Shown in pieces: positions 34,295 through 47,284 of a stretch of 64,000 bases of DNA. The stretch spans positions 58,391,512 through 58,455,511 of the forward strand of contig OY997651.1 of NCBI GenBank assembly GCA_963921795.1. Reading direction: 5' to 3'. The notes under the pieces were generated by a model. That model worked only from the letters and a program-made list of their open reading frames with translations, made no database searches and had not been told where the DNA came from. Every line of letters begins with the position of its first letter. The first letter of the stretch is position 1. The position numbers and the translations under genes were made by a program. This DNA comes from Nannobrachium achirus (lineage: Eukaryota > Chordata > Actinopteri > Myctophiformes > Myctophidae).

Positions 34295-34959
34295 TCACAT
34301 CAATAAGGTTTCTCTCCAGTGTGAGTTTTTTTGGTGGCGTTTAAGATTGGACATTTGAGAAAAGTGTCGTCCACACTGATCACAACCATATGGTTTCTCT
34401 CCTGCGTGAATTCTCTCGTGGCTTTTAAGGCTGGACATCACAGAGAAGTGCTGCCCACACTGATCACAGCCATATGGTTTCTCTCCGGTGTGAATTTTCT
34501 GGTGTATTTTAAGACTAGACATTAAAGAGAAGTGTTGTCCACACTGATCACAGCCATATGGTTTCTCTCCAGTGTGAATTTTCTTATGTCTTTCAAGGTT
34601 TGCCACTAGAGAGAAGTGCTGTCCACACAGATCACACCCGTGGGGTTTCTCCCCCGTGTGAATTTTCTGGTGGCTTTTAAGGCTGGACATTACAGAGAAG
34701 TGCTGTCCACACTGATCACAGACATATGGTTTCTCTCCAGTGTGAATTCTCTGGTGGGTTTTAAGGTGTGCCATTAAAGAAAAGTGTTGATCACACCCAT
34801 AGGGTTTCTCCCCAGTGTGGATTTTCTGGTGTCTTTTAAGTTGGGAGATGTTAGGGAAATGTTTTCCACACTGATCACAGCAGTGTTGTTTTTGCTTAGC
34901 CAACCTTCTTTTTCCATTCATCTCTGGTAGGACAAGGAAGTCAGACTGGTGATGAAACA
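34295..34959 (-). CDS. C2H2 zinc-finger terminal exon (seven fingers, one damaged)
   Basis: The exon follows an acceptor (CCAATCCAG) at 34962-34960. There is no in-frame ATG before MNGKRR at 34921, so it needs an upstream exon. Seven finger units with HTGEKPYGCDQCGQHFS linkers encode a likely DNA-binding protein. The second unit reads GCDQHFS, missing Cys-Gly-Gln, so it lost a zinc ligand. Fingers 3 and 6 have the same FSVMSSLKSH recognition helix and finger 5 is close, pointing to recent internal duplication. The last unit shifts frame in an A7 run and stops at 34297; one base fewer would meet a TGA at a glycine codon. No same-strand first exon was found nearby. It may be an expressed orphan or a pseudogene. 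Confidence 0.75.
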
Positions 34960-34975
34960 CTGGATTGGAAAACAA

Positions 34976-36075
34976 ACAGGAAGGTAATTTAGAGGTGTCT
35001 GAAAAGTGTGGACACTAATGACAAGTTAACTTGTTGTGGATTGCACAACAAATCCTTAAAAACATAATAAATTGCATGACACAAACTAAGCTTTATGGTT
35101 ACTTAAGTCTTAAGTAATACTATAATGATTATTAAGATAATACACACATAAATAAAACCCTCTAATAGGGAGAAAGAATGGAAGTCTGATCTACCTAACC
35201 CTTTGTTTTGTAACCATGTTATTACTAAAATGATATTATGTGGACTTCATCAATAGCACAAGTAAAGATGTACAATTTATTTGGCACACGGACAATTCAC
35301 TTGACTTTGATATCTCAAACGTTAATGGGACACCACTGCACAATGCTATCTCTGACTGGAAAGTAAACAAAATGTAAATGTCACTTAATGTCACGCCTAT
35401 TGAACAATGTTTAATGTGTGCAATCCTGTTCTAACCATGGCCCTGTATGGCTCTATCTACAGCACAAACATTCTCTCCTCCCCATAACTATATCAAGTCA
35501 GTCCATGCAAAAGTGTGTCAAAGTCAAAGCTGTCTGTAATCCCAAAGAAGAAAGAGGAGTTGATACTTCTTCTACCTTGTTTTTGTTTTACTTTTTGCAA
35601 AATGTGCAGAGTTTTACAATACAGCTAAAAGGATAACACACCAAACCCTTTGTAGATCAATTACAGTGTTTGTATAGTGAATGGCAGAGAAGCACACTGG
35701 TATTATCTAAGTCAAAACAAATCACACTATTCAGAACATGTCTTGGATATAGATAATCATAATGCAAATGTTGGTACAACATGTTGTAGTGTTAGGAGTC
35801 GCTGGATTCCATAACCATGTAAAGCTTTGGGGGAAAAAAAGCTAACAAAAAAGAAAACGTACATATTACAATTAGAGTCCCAATGTTCATTAAAGGCCCA
35901 TGTGTGAATGTTACAATTCTGCCTTGTTTAAATAAGTCTGTATATCACTGTGTTGTGCTGACTCTGACCTCTAAGGACATCCCCAGAGGGGTTTCCTTTC
36001 CTGGTTTATTCATCACTCACACAAGTACAAGTACTACACACACCTCTGGGTTCACATTCTCTAAAGGCATATTCC

Positions 36076-36078
<3 letters not shown>
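34976..36078. other. Central spacer, right of the zinc-finger exon
   Basis: Contains 35142-35550, a diverged direct copy of 32719-33140 (starting AAAACCCTCTAATAGGGAG). No other feature recognised. Confidence 0.7.
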
Positions 36079-36162
<84 letters not shown>

Positions 36163-36756
36163 TAATTAATGAGTAACTCTCACCTCTGTCTTGTTATTCA
36201 GACATTCATTGAGACACACTCAAATTCCCATGAACTTCATTTGTGCATGATTACTCCAAATTCCTTCAGAACAATACAACCTCTATGAATGTGCCTCTCA
36301 CCTCTCAATTGCTATTTATGCAGAACCATTAAGACAGAGTGGACTATAGAAACCTAATTTGCACACGATTGCCCCCAAATCTGCTTCGGTACTTAAAATT
36401 ACAAGTTACATTATTTTGTTGTGCATTACCTTGCAAAACAAATAATTGTAAAACCATGAAAACTCTGAATAAGTGTTCATTTACACTAACATTTGTGTTC
36501 ATTTAAAGGGTGTGTTAAGTCCACAAGCCACTGATTGTTCAAGAATCAACATGCTCATATACTCTACATGCAAAGCATTTATACCAGTTTAGCCATCTTA
36601 ATAATACTTGCTTTATTAAAACATTTGTGGATATGCTGATGTTTCTCATCATCTATTATGAAGGTATTGTAAAGTAATATCTAACATGGCTGTGTGTGCG
36701 TGTGCCATTATTTGAAACCATCTTCAAAAATGTTTGGATCTGGCATGGTGTGTGAC

Positions 36757-36758
<2 letters not shown>
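36079..36758. repeat. Tandem unit 1: (GT)n plus about 600 bp
   Basis: A (GT)41 tract (36079-36161) followed by unique sequence from GATAATTAATGAGTAAC. The next unit starts at 36759. The inner 36236-36376 is a diverged direct copy of left-arm sequence 33385-33540. Confidence 0.92.
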
Positions 36759-37533
<775 letters not shown>

Positions 37534-38281
37534 CAGATTCGGAGCAATCATGTGCAAATTAGGTTTCTATAGGACTTGATAGTCCACTCTATCTTAATGG
37601 TTCTGCATGAATAACTAGGTGAGAGACACCTCATAAGAGGCCATTAATATAGGTTGTTTTGTTCTGTTGAGTATTCATGCACAAATTAAGTTTCTGTCGG
37701 AACAAGGTTGACAAAATAAAATCAAAAATAAAACAAATAAATAACAATGGTCTGTCTTAGACACTTCTCACTGGTCACTGTCCTTGACCACAGGCCTTTG
37801 TCACAGTCCTCAGTTCTTGGCCTTTCACAACCTTGGCAAAAATTGATTGATAGAATTGATACATTTCAGAAGTTAGTATATTCACATACCATTTAGTAAT
37901 AATATTTGTTCTAAAAAAAACAAATAAGTAGATTTAGACTTCCTTTCTTCCCCCCTAGGGTAGATGATCATCCTCTCTTTGAGGGCATTTAAGAGATATT
38001 ATGAGATGTCCACTTTTCCCATAGTTTATATCCATAATGTATATAAATATTGTATTATTATAGAGTAAACAAAGCATTTATTGTCATATATAGAATAATC
38101 AAATTATTGATCTTATATGTGCCATGGTGTATATCCATACATATATTCATTGGATAGATATGTCATTATTATAGAGATAGGTTCATGTATTTTAGGTAAC
38201 AATGCTATGTATTTCCATAGACATATTATTCTGTTGCCACTTCATTTGTAGAAGGTTGCATGGATCATGTCTGGTGGAGGA

Positions 38282-38480
38282 GTGAGGGGTGGAGCACTGT
38301 ATGTTACACTGTGATTGGTGGAGAGATGGTTCTATTGTTCTCATTGGCCAATCATTCAGCAGTTAGTGTTTTCACCCCAGGCTCTCTGGTATAAGAAGAG
38401 TTGGTCTGTGACATGTCTCCACAAGTCTTCCAGGATATCCATCATTTCTGATCAAATCTTACTGTGGACTTCAGGGGAAG
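38282..38480 (+). promoter_or_regulatory. Promoter and 5' UTR of the right-arm first exon
   Basis: GTGATTGGTGG near 38310, ATTGGCCAATCATT near 38343 and the TATA-like TGGTATAAGAAG near 38388 sit in the usual order before ATG 38481. Confidence 0.5.
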
Positions 38481-38532
38481 ATGAACTCTCTCAACCTTAA
38501 CTCTGCTGAACAGGAGGAAAACAAAGACTTTG
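38481..38532 (+). CDS. First coding exon of a zinc-finger-type gene, right arm
   Basis: ATG at 38481 encodes MNSLNLNSAEQEENKDF, ending in phase 1 at a GTATGT donor. It is the mirror copy of 31612-31663. Transcription would leave the element towards block C1; a chimeric transcript with flanking sequence is possible but only inferred. Confidence 0.5.
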
Positions 38533-39321
38533 GTATGTTACGTACTCTATTTAATTTATTATTTATTCTCTATATTTCGTTTTTTTCCCCATTGTGTTAA
38601 ATTGAACTGTTGCTTTGCTGTATATTAGACCAATTCCAGCTTGGCTCTCTTTTTAACTCATGAATGCAAAAGCAGTCTTCTAAAGTAACCATAACAATGA
38701 ATTTGCCTATTAAATAATGTTAAACCACAAAGTAATAAAACACTTAATGTCTAGTGAACAAATGGACTCTTTAGCTACAAGAAAAGGCACACAATAACTC
38801 CACACAACTGAGTTTTATATAGAAATACATATTTATAGAAAGAAAACAGCATTTAGGTTCAAAGCCTGGACTGTGAAAATACCCCTCTTCCTTCAGGAAT
38901 AATATCACAACACTGTAAGTGCAAAATAAAAAATATATAATCTTCCCACAGTTCATATTAAAATAATAAACACCCATTAGATGTCTCCCTTTGAGTCACT
39001 TAATGACAATTATAATAATTTGTGGGCCTACACACACACACAGTCCCTAAAAGCCAGCAAAATGAACTACTACCTAAGTTAGCCTTAACTTGTTCAGACT
39101 AGCAGGGACTTAGGTGGGACAGTTAACAAAGCATTATCCAGTTTCTGTCTATTGTCCCCCAGTTTCTGTCTACTGTCTCCCCCCACCACCACCCTGATTG
39201 GTCCATCAGAGTCATTGTGAGTATTTAACATAGCTCTGTTTAGCTCCATGACACAGTCATGACACAGTTCCATGTGTGCAAGTTCCTGAGGCTGAACTCT
39301 CTTCTGGACTAAAGGTGAAGT

Positions 39322-39393
<72 letters not shown>
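39322..39393. repeat. (GATA)n, right arm
   Basis: About 18 GATA units, longer than the left-arm partner. Confidence 0.95.
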
Positions 39394-39408
39394 CAGGTTG
39401 ATGCACCA

Positions 39409-39760
39409 ATTGATGCAGGTTAGAGTTGTCCCATCTAAAAAAGAAGGTAATATTTGAATTCTCCATCAAAAAATACATACAATAGACATCCAATTTGTTT
39501 TTTAGATGGATAGGGTACAATTGGCAATAATAAAATACCAATTGATGCAGGTTAGAGTTGTCCTATCCCAAAAATAAGGTAATATTTGAATTCTCCATCA
39601 AAAAATACATACAATAGACATCCAATTTGTTTTTTAGATGGATAGGGTACAATTGGCAATAATAAAATACCAATTGATGCAGGTTAGAGTTGTCCTATGC
39701 AAAAAAGAAGGTCATATTTGAATTCTCCATCAAAAAACACATACAATAGACACCCTTTTT
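39409..39760. repeat. About 131-bp tandem repeat, right arm (nearly three units)
   Basis: Units start at CAATTGATGCAGGTTAGAG near 39409, 39539 and 39671. The left arm has about two (30550-30775), so the arms differ in unit number. Confidence 0.85.
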
Positions 39761-39784
39761 TTTTTTTTTTTTGGCATTTTTTTT

Positions 39785-39995
39785 CGCGGCCTCGTCCATG
39801 GATGCGTCCACGGCCGACCGTTTGCGTCCACGGCCTCGTCCACGGCCGTCTGCGTCCACGGCCTTGTCCACGGCCGCGTCCACGGCCGGGACGGCCGGCC
39901 GTTTGCGTCCGTGGACGCGGCCTCGCGTCCACGGCCGTTTTTTTCGCGGCCGCGTCCATGGACGCGTCCACGGCCGCGTCCATGGACGTGGACGC
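39785..39995. repeat. Right subterminal GC-rich repeat cluster
   Basis: A dozen or more CGTCCACGGCC-like words, about twice as long as the left cluster. Dense CpG in an otherwise AT-rich element. Confidence 0.85.
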
Positions 39996-40019
39996 GGCGG
40001 CCAGCGGCTGTCTCTCGGA

Positions 40020-40027
40020 GACCACAT
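40020..40027. other. Right target-site duplication GACCACAT
   Basis: Matches 30373-30380; block C sequence resumes directly after it. Confidence 0.85.
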
Positions 40028-40232
40028 AGCACAATTTTCCCAGCACCAGCTCCAAGACCAAAGAGACAGCCTGAAACACAACACAAATGCCATTTAGATG
40101 AGTGTATCTATCCACCATTCGCTAATGCAAAATATCTCAAACAACTTTCCCATCACACTCCTCCAACCACAGCAACCACATCTCAGAGTGGTTTTATAAC
40201 TGATGGTGTTTATAATTACCACACTCGTTTAC

Positions 40233-40509
40233 GGCCGTGGGGCGGCATAACTCAGGGGTAGAGAAACCGTTATTAGAGCACGATGGGTTCCCGAAGGGTT
40301 CCCAGTTCGAATCTGGGCTCCCCCTGAGTTAATGTCGAAGGGTCCTTGGGCAAGACTCTGAACACCACATTGCTCCCGGTGAGCAGGTTGGTGCCTTTGC
40401 ATGGTTTCCTCCGCCACCAGTGTATGAATGTGTGCGTGAATGGGTGAATGTAATGCACAATCTCTGTAAAGCACTTTGGATAAAAGTGCTATATAAATGC
40501 ACCATTTAC
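40233..40509 (+). mobile_element. tRNA-derived SINE with target duplication
   Basis: The head reads GGCATAACTCAGGGGTAGAG (A box) and CAGTTCGAATCTGGG (B box). The body, TGAATGTGTGCGTGAATGGG then TGTAAAGCACTTTGGAT, is the usual fish SINE tail. CGTTTAC (40226-40232) and CATTTAC (40510-40516) flank it. Block C2 has a single CATTTAC at 53765-53771, a clean empty site. Confidence 0.88.
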
Positions 40510-41445
40510 CATTTACTGAAGATGGCCATGCTAGAGAGAAATGTCCAGGATTCGGTGAAGGAGGGGGATGCCGGCTATGGAATTAAAAATGCTTCATTTT
40601 AGACAGGCCGGTTGACATCGGTACAGCTTGGAGGCACTGAAACTCCAGTTAGATCTCCATGCTTTGCTTAGCCAGAGTGAGGCCCATAGACTGCGATGGA
40701 ATAGGACTGTGAATGTCAAAGTAGGTGCTGGGAACAACACATCTCTGGACTCTGGAATTGTGAGCACTATATACTCTACACGAAGGAGTGCATTTCACTG
40801 ATAGCCGCTAACATAAATTTTGGCATTGCACAGTCCATGAGCCAAAGTTTGGGAGAGATGAGGCTCATTCTGGACAACTTTAACCAAGCCTGTAAAGTTC
40901 TGTGTGTCAGGGAGACACACGGCTGCCAACCGTCCGTGTGCTGCACAAACTCCAGGTGTTCAAGCAGAAGCCAAGCAGGATATAACACCACTTTAAGGAA
41001 CCAAATGCAATTCCTTTGAACAAAGGGTGGGGCTTGGGAAATGGATCAGTGAACATATTCTGAAGATTGACAGGCAGCTCAAGGCAAACAAATAATTTCA
41101 GCGCCCCTTCACATCTAGATTTTGAACGACACTGGTATCTAGCTTTCAGTCCTTGTTCCTTTTAAGCCCATATATGGAGGTCACTGATTTATTGCTTTAT
41201 TTCATATCTATTTATCTTTCTCTACAAACCTACACAGTGCTTGTAGCTCCCTGATCAGGCATCTTGGGATGTGGGAGGAGTCGGACCAGTGCAGTGGCTC
41301 CAGTTCACACTCTGGGATTAGCGAAACAAGGCACCGAGGGGGAGACTTGGTCAGTGTGATCTCTTCACAGCTCGGCGAAACTAGTGTAATGATCATGTAA
41401 GGATCATAAGGATACCATTCACAAGGATAATTCACACGATAAAGA

Positions 41446-41631
41446 ATGCAAAATAATATGGTTCGTGGTTGTGCTTATCCGAACTGTGCAAATAAAATGG
41501 AACCAACATCCACACATTTCTACATATTACCATTAAAATGTCCACAGACATTGAAACTGTGGCTCATTTTGTTTTGTCTACAGTACTCGTTAGAGAAGTC
41601 TATGCATGATTCTATCCACCCCAGTGATTGA
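41446..41631 (+). pseudogene. THAP-type zinc-finger N-terminus, C1 copy
   Basis: MVRGCAYPNCANKM, then STHFYILPL and PQTLKLWL, match the start of THAP domains (M-V-x-x-C-x4-C ... F-x-x-(F/L)-P ... L-x-x-W). THAP domains bind DNA and occur both in host factors and in P-element-like transposases. The frame ends after about 60 codons, before the C-x-x-H half of the domain, and no continuing exon was found, so it is a relic or a first exon lacking its partners. The preferred start is 41458; 41446 is an earlier in-frame ATG. Confidence 0.6.
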
Positions 41632-43499
41632 TACTGAAGGGTATGTGAGGAGACAATTCTAATGAGGGTCCAACGCATAGTAGGCCTAGCCATGAATAAT
41701 AAGGGTAATTGAAAACAAACATTGATCATGACTGCTTTGTTGTACAGTTTAGATCGTTATGCAAAACTCCCAGTGCCATTGTTTGATTCTGGTAATGACA
41801 AATACATCTAGTGACTAGGCCTATCTGCAATCCCTTTAGATTCAAAGACCTGTGTGTGAAACACACAAATGAATGATTGATGGGTTTGTCAAAGTCTATA
41901 AATATGGAAATGGTGGCATACAGTATGTTGTATAGACAGTGTTTTAGGTGTATTATTTTACATAGGCCTACATACTAAACAAAAGTATGATTTTGCAACA
42001 CAGGGAGTATGTGTATATCTGGAAATTATGGGTAACATTTTTACAGTAGGCCCAATCATGAAACATTATTGATACATGTTCAGATGTATAATGTAATACT
42101 ACACTCAAAGAGGAAAAGAAAACATTTTTTTTTAAATATTGACACAGATTATGAGACAAAGTAGTAGGCCTATTGCTGTAATTGTAAATGCTTGATAGTT
42201 GCATTATTTCGAACCATTATTATTCACATCAAACACAAGTTGAACTTGTCCAAAGAAAATTGTATTTACATTGAAAATAAAAAAGGTATAGGATAAAAAA
42301 TCAACAAAAAACAAAAGTATACATATCCAGGGTTATTAGCCTACAGGCTACCCTCAGATTTCTGCCAGGCCTACACATATGGGATCTGGAAACTATTGAT
42401 GATGGATGTTATGAGCACTTAAGTGATACAATAATAGCCTATCATAGTATCATTTCAAATGCCTCTTGGACTTCTTTGAAGCCAACATAAATGCCATATG
42501 GAGACGGATGTATTCCTAACAGCTTGGAAGAGCCCTTCTGTTAAAGAGTATCTCCGTGAAGAACCCATGCACACGGTAGGCGACAAGTCGATATTGACTG
42601 AGGAGGGAGGAAAACAGTATTTGCATTAGCCTATAATGGGGAAAATAACGTTGTGCCAGCATAGTAGCATAACATGTCATAAACACGACAGTCCTATATG
42701 TAGATTACATTTATTATAATAATTTAGTTAGACTCGCACTCCAAAGAAAGTTGTCCATCAGGTCCTTTTGGCTGCGGTTTCTTGTCCCAGTTTTTTCCGG
42801 AGAGGAAAGAAAGTTTCTAGTACAGTCGGTAGATCAGCGGTGGAAACTCTGACTCTGAATTAGACCCTGGAATGAGAACATCATTTCCCACTGGGCGCAA
42901 CTTCCTGAGCCACAGCCGACGTACATGGTCAAATACAAGCCAGTAACATATTTGCAGCTAAATACATTATCAATGGGTGTTACACTTGTGCCAATGTGTG
43001 CCCTAACACCAACCTATTATTAATAGCTAGCACTGCGTAGCCTACACCAGAAGATTTATGCAGACTGCTATTGTTGTTACCACACTGTAGTTTTTTTTTT
43101 CTTTTTCTTTTTTTTTTTATATAATAAATAATTACACAATGCGTCTGTTTTCAAGCCCCTTACATAAAGTTTGTTACTGTACATCATTATCTTGCACTCC
43201 TTTTGATTGTGGTATATGTAATTGTGTTTAAGGTCACTGTGAAGTATGCAACATCTACATCAATAAGACACATCACTGGGCCATATGAAAAAGTAACTGA
43301 AAGGCTGTTTCGGGGCCAGTACCACAGACTCCCACCTGCTCTAATGAAGATCCCTGAAATAAAAGAAGGATGATTTCTGAAGTGCTGAAAGAAGTAAAGC
43401 AGGAAGTAAACAGACTAGTCAGTTGCTGATTTGGGTTCATCTTGCGACAAACCAGCCTGGGAAGACTTGAAAAACTTGAAATGGACAATTAACGGTTGA

Positions 43500-43854
43500 G
43501 TGGAGAGATCATGCGCCAACCTTTCTCAAATTCCTGCAGCAAGCAAGTCAAGTGACATTCGATGAACTCTCATCTTCAGACACCCCAAACGCAACAATCA
43601 AGAAGTGTGCTATGGCCATGGCTGGAGCAACCCTTATCTGTGCACGTGTACAAACCATGAATGCACCACAGTATATCAATTCATTGATCCTGTGTGAAAG
43701 AAGTGGAACTGGAATTGATCAGTGGAAAGAAGAGGTCATTCAAGTGGAGAATGCCAGGAAATGGAATGGACACTCAATGTGGTGTGTCCTACTGGTGAAG
43801 AGGTTTGTACATTTAATTAGTAAAATAATAAAGATCCCCCTTTATTTGTATTAA
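43500..43854 (+). pseudogene. Exon relic of a multicopy transposon-like gene (B2)
   Basis: Same module as 27250-27640, with VQTMNAPQYINSLILCERSG. Upstream frames are interrupted. See that entry for the tentative family. Confidence 0.45.
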
Positions 43855-44132
43855 ACCCTTCAAAGATGATGTTAACATTTCCACGTTTTAAATAAAATGA
43901 AATGATATTACATTTAATGCCACACAACATCTTTACCCTCATTCTAGAAGTGAACTGCTACAGTATTTGCTCAGCACCTTGTTTAACCATGTTCAATGAT
44001 GTGTTTTGTTCTAAAGGGCCATGCTGCTTCAGGTCTAACTGAAGAATCTCTCTTGGGGCCACACAGCGATTCAGTGGAGAAGGTAATTGCCTAACCTCGA
44101 TGTCTTTTTTTCTGCAATGTTCAATAACCTTT

Positions 44133-44563
44133 AGGCCTGATTTACACTGCAGCCAAATCCAGCCTGAATCAGATCTGTGTCACCATAGACATAACAAGGT
44201 AGACGCCTCCTTCGGCTCTGGGGCATGCGTCTTGGAGGATAGGCACTTTGTACAAGACTGTATGGCTGCAGGCGTGGAGTCACCATTGAAGTGAAAACAT
44301 GCGCTGCGATTGGCCAGTAGTCACTTTGAGTGGCAGCGTGCTTTTGGCACTTCCATACTTCTGCCTATCCAGTTTGACGCGTCGCTCCAATGAACTGCAG
44401 CGGCGGAAGAGGTATCTAGCTTTTTATATCTGTGTGTGTCACATCCAGATTGGAATCTGATTGGTTTCATATGACCATGTGACCATTTAATCCAATCAGA
44501 TTCCAATCTGGATGTAACACAGATCTGATTCGGGCTGGATTTGGCTGATGTGTAAATCAGGCT
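44133..44563. mobile_element. MITE with about 48-bp terminal inverted repeats (B2)
   Basis: GGCCTGATTTACACTGCAGC at the left pairs with GCTGATGTGTAAATCAGGC at the right, and similarity runs on through CAAATCCAGCCTGAATCAGA. Inside are a second pair of arms, 44436-44464 and 44492-44519, giving a strong stem. A duplicate of the surrounding text without the element sits at 45142-45189. The superfamily is not assigned. Confidence 0.8.
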
Positions 44564-44639
44564 TGGATGCCACAATACATGTATAGCTTCGTGGTTATGT
44601 TGTAAAAGAAAGTATTTTTGAAAGGTTTGCAAAAGTGTT

Positions 44640-45127
44640 AAAAATACAAAACTATGTGCATAATATTCCCACCCTTTACTTATTGCATTTATTACAGCAC
44701 CTCTGGCAGCAATTAGAACCTCAGTTCTTCTTGACTGTGATGCTACAACTTGGCAACTATTTGGGGGCAGTTTCTCCCATTCTTCTTTTCAGATTTTCTC
44801 AAGCTGCATCAGGTGGCTTCGGTGCACAAGCCATTTTCGTATTTCTGCAGATATCGTGTTCCGAGTGGGCCTTCTCCAGAGTCCGGGTTCCAGGTGGGCC
44901 ACTCCAGGACATTCAGACTTGTATTGAAGAAGTCCTGTCGGAAGTTGAACCACTGCCTCAGTCTGAGGTCCAGAGCACTCTGGATCAGGTTTTCATCATG
45001 AATCTCTCAGCATTCATTTTTCACTTGATCCTGACTAGACCCACAGTTCCTGCTACTGAAAGATATTCCCATAGCATGATGCTGCGACCACTATGCGTTC
45101 CTGTAGGGATGGTGTTGGCCATGTGAT
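44640..45127. mobile_element. Dispersed fish repeat fragment
   Basis: The text GCATGATGCTGCGACCACTA then GTAGGGATGGTGTTGGCC is a phrase I recognise from many fish genomes as interspersed repeat. The class is not recalled with confidence. The 163-codon open frame across it (44638-45126) is likely incidental. A copy is at 61865-62354. Confidence 0.5.
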
Positions 45128-45589
45128 GAGTGGTGCCTGTTAATGTTCAATAACCTTTAATGGCTTGGATGCCACGCTACATAGCTTCAAGGAATATACT
45201 AGCTGATACATTATTTTCTCTCTGTCTGTCCCAGGGGGCACATCTTTTTTTTTATATTGGCTAGTAATAATGAACATTCTTTTTATTATCTATAATACCT
45301 ACAACAGATGACAGTTTTATAATAATCAAATATAATAATAATAACAATAATAATAATAATATTCAGCCAATATTTGTGTTGTTTTTTATATTTTCTGTTG
45401 TTTTTTTTATATATTTTACATATATAAACTGAGGGGGCACAACTTGCAACTGAGGGTGCAATGCCCCCCCAACTTAGAACTGGGGGGGGTGAGTCAGTAG
45501 GATACAAAAGTGCAGAATCAAAACTCAAAGGGCATTTGTGTCATGCAATATGTATATAGGTTGTTTTTTCATACTTATACAGATGGTCT

Positions 45590-45805
45590 AAATGGTAAAT
45601 GATGCATTTATGTAGTGCATTTATGTAGTGCCTTTATCAAAGGCGTTTTAACATGATTGTGCATTATAGTCACCCATTCACACACACATTCATACCCCGA
45701 TTTCAGAGGAAACCATGCAAGGCACCAACCAGCTCATCAGGAGCAGTTAGGGGTTCAGAGTCTTGCTCAAGACAGTAACTCCGGGGGAGCCCAGGATCTA
45801 AATGG
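45590..45805 (-). mobile_element. Old SINE, same type as 40233-40509 (B2)
   Basis: On the minus strand: GAGCAAGACTCTGAACCCC, TGCCTTGCATGGTTTCCTC, GAATGTGTGTGTGAATGGG. It is more diverged than the 40-kb copy and has lost its tRNA-like head. A copy in B3 is at 62813-63023. Confidence 0.75.
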
Positions 45806-46872
45806 CCAGGGTGCCAATATTAGGTTCTATTGACCAGCAGCCTTTTATATAAGTCTTTATTATAAGAGGAAATGGCAAGATGTGGACTTAATGTAATGTC
45901 TATAAGGATTCTATTCTACCCATTTTCATAATGCAGTATGGGTTAAGTACAATACTACTGTGCCATTCTTATTGTATGCTCAACAATCAGAAGCTTATTC
46001 TCAAGTTCATATGTTCATTTAGTTTTTTTTTTTTCTTTTTCTTTTTTTTTGAGCAGTGTGGGGGGAACTGACTTACTGGTTGCCAAATTTGTTTTTCATT
46101 TCTATGGGTCACTTAATATCTAGTTTCTTACATTTTGTCTAAACATTTTCAGAAAACATTCCCCCAAAATAGGATTTTCATGAATAACTATATCATGATT
46201 TAAGTGATTAATAAATAAACATAATTTATTTCATGTATACTCATGATGTAGTTAGTACTGTAGACATAAATCAGTTCATTGTACACATTTAAAAATAACA
46301 TTTGGCTAAAATTTGGCCTCATTTATTTCCCAGGGTATCCCACGTTTTGCTCCATTCCAAGTGACGATGGACAAGCTGGACCGTGCTGTTACACCTCACA
46401 TTGGTTACTTATGGTTGCGAACCAGGAACAGGTCAACGCTGTTCATCTGTAGGGCTGGGTATCGAGAAGCGGTTCTTGTTGAGAACCGGTTCCCTGTGGA
46501 TCGATTCCTTGGAATCGTTAGCCAAAGTCCTTAACGATTCCATTATCGATGCCTGCATATGCGCGACGACGTCACGCACGCTGCCTTGTTTTGTTAGAGC
46601 GCAGTCAACATGTCATCCAAGCAGAAGCGTTCTAAAGTCTGGCTATTTCACAAGAATGTACATGTTAATGTCACACTGGCATTGGCTGCACCTGTGTGCT
46701 ATGCTAGTTTTGATAATGAGACATCAGCTTTCCTAGTTCAGTTGTTGCTCAATCCAACGTCCTGTTTTTGTTGTGCTCAGAATGTGAAGGCACAACATCA
46801 TTTATTTTTACAGTGTACTCTATAACACGGCTGCGAAGCTTGCGGAGCTGCTGCTGTACACAGCTAAAGCAG

Positions 46873-47284
46873 GTGTTGCCAACTCCCCAGTAACGGATGT
46901 AGCTAGTGGCTCTTCCAGAAGTAGCTAGAAGTCGCTAGGGGTCGGGTAAGCGCGTGCACGTGAACCGATGCGCGTGCACATTTTTCGGATAATAATTCGA
47001 ATTTTTGTATTATTTTGCACCACGGCAGTACCAGTAGAGAGAGAAAGAGATGTGGCATGCGCGTTTGTGTGTCACAGAGGAGCAGGCAAGCAGCAAATGG
47101 AGGCAGAGAGAGGGAAAAGGAAGGAAAAATAGGGTTTTATCTCTGGCTCCTGTAAACAATATGTGTCCCCAAATCAGCAGAAAAAGTAGCCAGATTTGTC
47201 TCTAGAAGCTTTTCACTAATTAAGTCTCTAGGGGGGTCTGGAAAGTAGCTAAATCTAGCGACAAATCCCCTAGGTTGGCAACAC
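46873..47284. mobile_element. Nested MITE with GTGTTGCCAAC ends
   Basis: GTGTTGCCAAC at the left and GTTGGCAACAC at the right are exact inverted ends, about 412 bp apart, inside the hAT element. This is a common fish MITE type; the superfamily is uncertain. Confidence 0.72.

Larger units (their letters stand above)
40028..42846 (+). repeat. Block C1
   Basis: Matches 53545-56820 (C2) apart from a SINE here and insertions there. Contains the THAP-type exon and no other recognised coding sequence. It ends where block B2 starts with GACTCTGAATTAGACC. Confidence 0.9.

Noticed and set aside
40233-40320. tRNA gene on the plus strand
   Set aside because: Head of a SINE flanked by target duplications and absent from the paralogous site.
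44635-45126. 163-codon open frame, repeated at 61862-62353
   Set aside because: Lies within a common interspersed repeat; no recognised domain and no splice or promoter support.
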